Source of the DNA: Artemia franciscana
Taxonomy: Eukaryota > Arthropoda > Branchiopoda > Anostraca > Artemiidae
Direction: 5' to 3'
DNA length: 64,000 nt
Assembly (NCBI RefSeq): GCF_032884065.1
Contig: NC_088873.1
Span: 32,522,227-32,586,226 of the forward strand
This document shows, piece by piece, positions 59,575 through 64,000 of this stretch; position 1 is the first letter of the stretch, and each line of letters opens with the position of its first letter. Both the position numbers and the translations under genes were made by a program. Under the pieces are notes generated by a model. It was given only the letters and a program-made list of their open reading frames with translations. It ran no database searches and was not told the DNA's origin.

Positions 59575-61480
59575 TCAGGAACAATTGAATGTTAAACTAA
59601 AGAGTCTAAAATTGGACAATGTAGAAGACGAATAGAATAATTTTAGAAAAACAATTTGCGAAGTAGCAGATAATGTCTTAGGGCGGAGAGTCAAAAACGC
59701 AGCCAAGAATATTAGTGAAAATATCTTAAGTCTAGTGGAGATGAGGAGGGCTTGTACAAGAAGTATTCGTGTGACACATCATATGAAAACAAGAGGAATG
59801 TAAGGGGAGCAGAGAAAGATTAAAATATAAATTAAGGAGGTGAGAAGTGGAGGCCACGACTGAAGATTTAGAAGAGGCAGCCAGACGGCATAATTGTAAA
59901 ATATTATATTATCATATGAAAAAACTGAGAGGGGATAGTCAATCTCGACTTTCCCCACTTGAAGACACGAACGGGGCCACAGTTAGCGATAAGGAACAAG
60001 TTATAAAGAGATGGACAGAACATCTTGTTTCTGTGCTAAACCGTAATCAAGTTACAGAAAATGATATAGAAAAGAATGAAAAAGTTTGTGATATTTTAGA
60101 GTGAAGGAAGATTTGCTATGCAAAGAAGAATTAGAGACAGTACTAATAGGATTAAAAAATAATGAGGTTCCAGGTGCTGATAGTGTGGTAAATGATTTTT
60201 TTCAGTACGGTATTGTGTTGCGAAGTTAGATATACATTACAAAAAATTATGAATGTTATTTTTGAAAAAGAGGAAGCATCAAAGGAAAACTTTAGTTAAA
60301 CCCCTCTTAAGAAAGGTGAAAAGAGTGAGCGTGGTAATTATAGAGACATTAATTTGGTTTCTATATGCAGCAAATTATTTGGTTTTATTATAAGTTTTAG
60401 AGATGCTGTAAGTATTTTAAGTTTATAGCACATTATGAGCAAGCTTTTTGTTCAACCAATAGAAGAGCTTTAGAGAAGGTCCTACTGCTGTATGGTATAC
60501 CAGATAAATACATTTTGCCGTGGTTAAGTTAGGAGATAAGATAGTATCTGATCTCATGTTATATCAGAAGTTAAGCAGAGTTGCATTCAATCCCCATTTA
60601 TATGAATCATAAATAAGGACTTTTTCATAAGGAGCAAATCAAAGGCCATGGGAGAGCATGGAATCAAATGGGAAAGTAAATCTCTCCTAGACTTAGATTA
60701 TACTGACGATTTAAGCATCTTAGACGAAAACCTTAGCAAAATTAATAAATTTTTAGAGGCTTTGAGGGCTCAGTGCGCAAGAATAGACTTGAAAATTAAA
60801 GTTAATAAGACTCAGTCACTTAGACTCGGAATAAGTGAAGGTGATGTTGGGTAACGAGAAGATCAATCAAGAGGATAGTTTCACTTACCTAGATAGTATT
60901 ATTACTGAAGACAGAGTACGCAGTGAAGATGTTAAAAGCAGAATGGCCAAGACCCAGGGTATTTTTTTCACTGTTCAAAATGTTACGAAGAATAGGAGGA
61001 TAAGTCTGCAAATCAAGATTAGAAAATTGGAAGCTACAGTAGTGAGAGTGGTCAAGTATGGTTCTGAAAAGTAAGCGCTCAAAAAGACAGTAAGGTTTAT
61101 TAAATGTTTTTCAGATGAATTTTCTACGGATTGTTTTGGGTACCCGTCTGACTGACTACATTTCAAATAGTAAAGCTTTGTGAAAAATTTGTTCTATCCT
61201 GCGTTTTAAGATCGTAATGAGGGAAAGGTTGAGATGGCTAGAACACGTTCTCCAGGTGAAAGATAACAAAAGATCGTTCTTTTCGCCCAACCATCTAGGG
61301 CTAAATGAAAAGCATGTCGTCCCCAAATTGGATGGGTGGAGGTCATAAAGAAGTATTTAAGGCAATTTGGAACTTCTTAGGAAAATAAAGAGAGGGTTTA
61401 AATAAATTCGGATGGAGGTGGAGCGCGCGTAGCTGTGTTTGACTCAGGCGGCTTGGTGCTGCTGTGAGTTGTTAGTAGTA
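59575..61480 (+). pseudogene. non-LTR retrotransposon reverse transcriptase fragment B (longest copy)
   Basis: Carries most of the RT ORF after the endonuclease. In order: FRKTICEVADNVLGRRVKNA (59640 on), ILYYHMKKLRGDSQSRLSPL (about 59898-59955), NGATVSDKEQVIKRWTEHL, KNEKVCDILE (60073), KKGEKSERGNYRDINL (about 60312-60360), LLDLDYTDDLSILDENLSKI with the catalytic Y-x-DD at 60699-60710, YLDSIITEDRVRSEDVKSRM (60886 on), ISLQIKIRKLEATVVRVVKY, and RLRWLEHVLQVKD near 61228. It ends LRRLGAAVS about 61446-61470. It is 5'-truncated (no endonuclease) and broken by many stops. The protein is of the endonuclease-RT type abundant in arthropods; the clade is not assigned. Confidence 0.92.
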
Positions 61481-62900
61481 GACCCAGCCAAGGACACTTT
61501 CCCTAGGAAATACTAGAGTACCGACTTTAACATTCCAAGTACTAGTAGGCTTCTAAGCTTCATAGTTTGGAGAAAGCCTAAATTTTAAGTCTGCTACCCG
61601 CTGGACCCAAAAGAGGCGGCAATCTAAAATCTCTTAAAGGAAGTCTTCTTGACAGTATACACGCGCCCACTAAATTTCAAGCATTCAGGAGCTCTTGCCC
61701 GGAATGTTACTAGAGCTCAGAAGTAGCATATGTATCTCACCCTTAGCACAAGGTGCCTGCCCAAAAATCTACAGTTGGGTTTTAGCAGTTCCACACAAAG
61801 ACAGGAGAAAACACACCTCTGACAATCATCATTCTCATGTCATATTAGCCGAGGATACCTACCCCACAAGTGTCAAGCCTACCGAAAAAGGGAGAAAAAA
61901 AACTAGCAAACAATCCTGCCTACCTTCGTGATATAAAAGTTGGCTCTGGGAGGTAGTGTCAGAGAGGTCAGGAGCCTACAATCACTGAGACTGAAATTAA
62001 CTACATGATCCTGGTTCAAACAAGCTGCCAGAGACCTACTTTCTACAAAGGAGTTGGCAGTGCGAGTGGATAGCAAGAGGGCTGTTAGGAGGGGGGACAA
62101 GCCCAATTTCATCCTCGTAATCATTCAGATTGAAACCTTGTGTGATCCAGCTCTAACGTGATGCGATATACCCACATTTCAGCAAAAAGTTGGCAATGTG
62201 AAGGGGTTGTTTGAGGAACAAAGGGTCCATTTTTTGTCTCTAGTAAACATACTTAAAAAACTTACGCAGTTTTACTTCTAACAAGATGCAACATACTTTC
62301 TTTGCTGCTATAAAATTGACAATGAAAAAGGGAGAGGTTATTGGAGTGGAATCATATCCACTGTATGTCTCCACCAAAGGAGATTAAGGACTATTGGATG
62401 CTTCTGATTTAAACAAGGTGTTACCTGCCTACGTTTAAACTCGTCTATTAAACTTTGTTTATTTTTCTTTGTTTATTGTTTATTAAACCCGTTTAAACTT
62501 TGCTTGTTTTTGTACCGTGAAGCCAATATTAGTATTATTTCACCAAGTCAAAAAACATTGCTTCAGAAAACAAAATTTGTTTTCAATGAGAAACAAAATG
62601 TTCCAAAAATTACCAACACACAATTTTAAAGTTTTATTTACTTTCCAGTATTTTTATTTTTTTTTGGTTGTTGGTGTTATGAAAAAGAAAAACTTTTCAA
62701 AATATTTCCCATTTCAGTAAAGCAAAATGACACTCTAGCCTCTAGAACCCTTTAGGTCGAGGGGAATCTCCTCTTTTTGTGAATTTGTGACGTACACAAT
62801 GCAAAATAGAGGACGGGTAGCGGTACCCCAACAGCACAAGAGAACCATGCTAATAAGTATTTCCCTTGCAAGAAACCAACAGTAAAAAAAGAAGAAGAAA
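61481..62900. other. unassigned stretch
   Basis: No gene recognised. Open stretches at 61695-61931 (+) and 61903-62124 (-) show no family signature. Confidence 0.4.
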
Positions 62901-62927
62901 AAATGAAGCATGTCTATTGAAACTTAC

Positions 62928-63061
62928 TTGTAATTGCATAAGGACCAGGCGTTTCCGGCTCATCCGGCAGCCGAGCAAAGCTTCTGAATGGTAGCCTTCC
63001 ACGATAGGTGGAAGGCTACGGAGGTGGCCTTCACACCTCCAAAGTGTACCCCTAAGCTGCT
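62928..63061 (-). CDS. weak candidate exon with internal hairpins
   Basis: A minus-strand frame of about 44 codons (EGHLRSLPPIVEGYHSEALL, then GCRMSRKRLVLMQLQ) is bounded by a very good donor gtaagt (complement 62922-62927) and a possible acceptor ccaccag. It contains a perfect 12-bp hairpin at 62991-63019, which makes a structured repeat or chance equally plausible. The family is not recognised. Confidence 0.2.
62991..63019. repeat. perfect 12-bp inverted repeat
   Basis: gtagccttccac, five-base loop, gtggaaggctac. A second small inverted pair (ggaggt...acctcc) follows at 63020-63040. Confidence 0.85.
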
Positions 63062-63441
63062 CTGGTGGACCAGAATTCAGCATCAAAAAGAGCAAATAAC
63101 AGCAAATATTTAGTGGTTCAACTCCGCATAAGAAAACATTACAAAATTCTAGAAATTATCTTAGAACATTCTAAAATATTTATCTGAAAATATGAACTTT
63201 TTGTATTTCAATAGCGAAAACTCTTTTTTTCCCACCACTTGACGTTAGATTAACAAAAGGAAAAGAGTCGCTCTATCAAAAGCACATAACTTGGGCTATA
63301 TATTTATCCATTGGGGGAAGGGGAATAAAGTAAATAGATACGCTTTCTATTCCAGATCTGGATTAAAATCCAGAACTTTGTAGTATTTTCATAGGAAATA
63401 TTTTCATAAGAAGCGCTTTCAAGAGTTGAACCACTATATAT

Positions 63442-63665
63442 TTACCAGAATTCTCTCACTATCAACTTATAAATGTTCATCTTAATTCTTAAGCTAATAT
63501 CACTACAAATTACAATATGCAGCAAAAGTGCATGAACTCCAGATACTTTTCTGTTAATACTTTCATCACTTCCTCCTTTTGAATCCATCTCAGATCCCAG
63601 ATAGACAAAGCTATCAACCTTTTCAATTGAAGTTGATAATCTGTCTACTAATACCAATTTGTTTT
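63442..63665 (-). pseudogene. non-LTR retrotransposon RT fragment C
   Basis: The minus strand reads IEKVDSFVYLGSEMDSKGGS, then DESINRKVS and ISLRIKMNIYKLIVR. This is the YLGS...I..R...SL..K...Y block located just after the RT catalytic box in LINE proteins. It differs from fragments A and B in sequence, so it is a separate family. Only the small C-terminal piece remains. Confidence 0.8.
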
Positions 63666-64000
63666 GAGTAGGCTTTCATACTAGCAGATCTAAAGAATTA
63701 ATGGAAATCTCGCTTTTTTTCTATCGTCTACATAAGCCGATGACCTTTTCTTTGATGTCTTTAAGATTAACAATGCTATTAATCTACATGAGCTATATTG
63801 CGTTGTATTTTGTAAAATCTTCGTTTTTTCCTAAATTCGTACGAAGAAGATGCGCTGCACAATAATTGAGTCCTCACTGAAACGAATTTTATTGTAATTT
63901 CAACACAGAAAACAGGTAATTGTTTTTTCACTCTCTTAGTTTCAAAGAATGCATATGAGCACAAAAATTTTTAAGAAATATAATATATCAAAAGGATTAT

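Overview
This is eukaryotic genomic DNA: AT-rich, intron-rich and full of decayed transposable elements and microsatellites. There is no operon structure and there are no long intact ORFs. The non-LTR reverse transcriptase fragments, the Penelope-like elements, and the fold-back repeats built around the motifs 'tttacgctaaag' and 'atgtcgctccttac' suggest an arthropod. A crustacean such as the brine shrimp Artemia is my best guess, but that is recall of repeat style and not proof.

The main gene call is the 5' part of a fizzy-related / Cdh1 gene (fzr, an APC/C activator) on the minus strand. Three phase-0 exons with good splice sites can be joined: 37731-37811 (start codon, 27 aa), 26272-26397 (42 aa, with the C-box DRYIPTR) and 7745-7939 (65 aa). 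Together they give 134 N-terminal residues. The WD40 propeller exons must lie beyond the left edge. The two introns are about 11.3 and 18.3 kb and make up much of the left 38 kb. They hold a complete but dead PIF/Harbinger transposon (17134-19228, TTA target duplication), MITEs with recognisable target duplications, fold-back repeats, long palindromes and (TA)n arrays.

The right part (38-64 kb) is mostly transposon debris. It has a 569-bp element flanked by TTAA, at least five non-LTR reverse transcriptase remnants, two Penelope-like remnants (one with a recognisable GIY-YIG endonuclease between inverted tails) and nested palindromic elements around 54.4-55.9 kb. A cluster of gene-like pieces on the minus strand at 56.1-57.7 kb (two membrane-protein exons, a CCHC zinc knuckle and a short start-containing ORF) may be one or more host genes or pseudogenes. 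I could not assign them firmly.

The most unusual material is structural. One family of Penelope-type tails is repeatedly found as near-perfect inverted pairs and carries a hammerhead-like core (CUGANGA, hairpin, GAAA). The hAT-like MITEs with 8-bp duplications are also notable. I found no CRISPR array, rRNA, convincing tRNA or prokaryotic feature.
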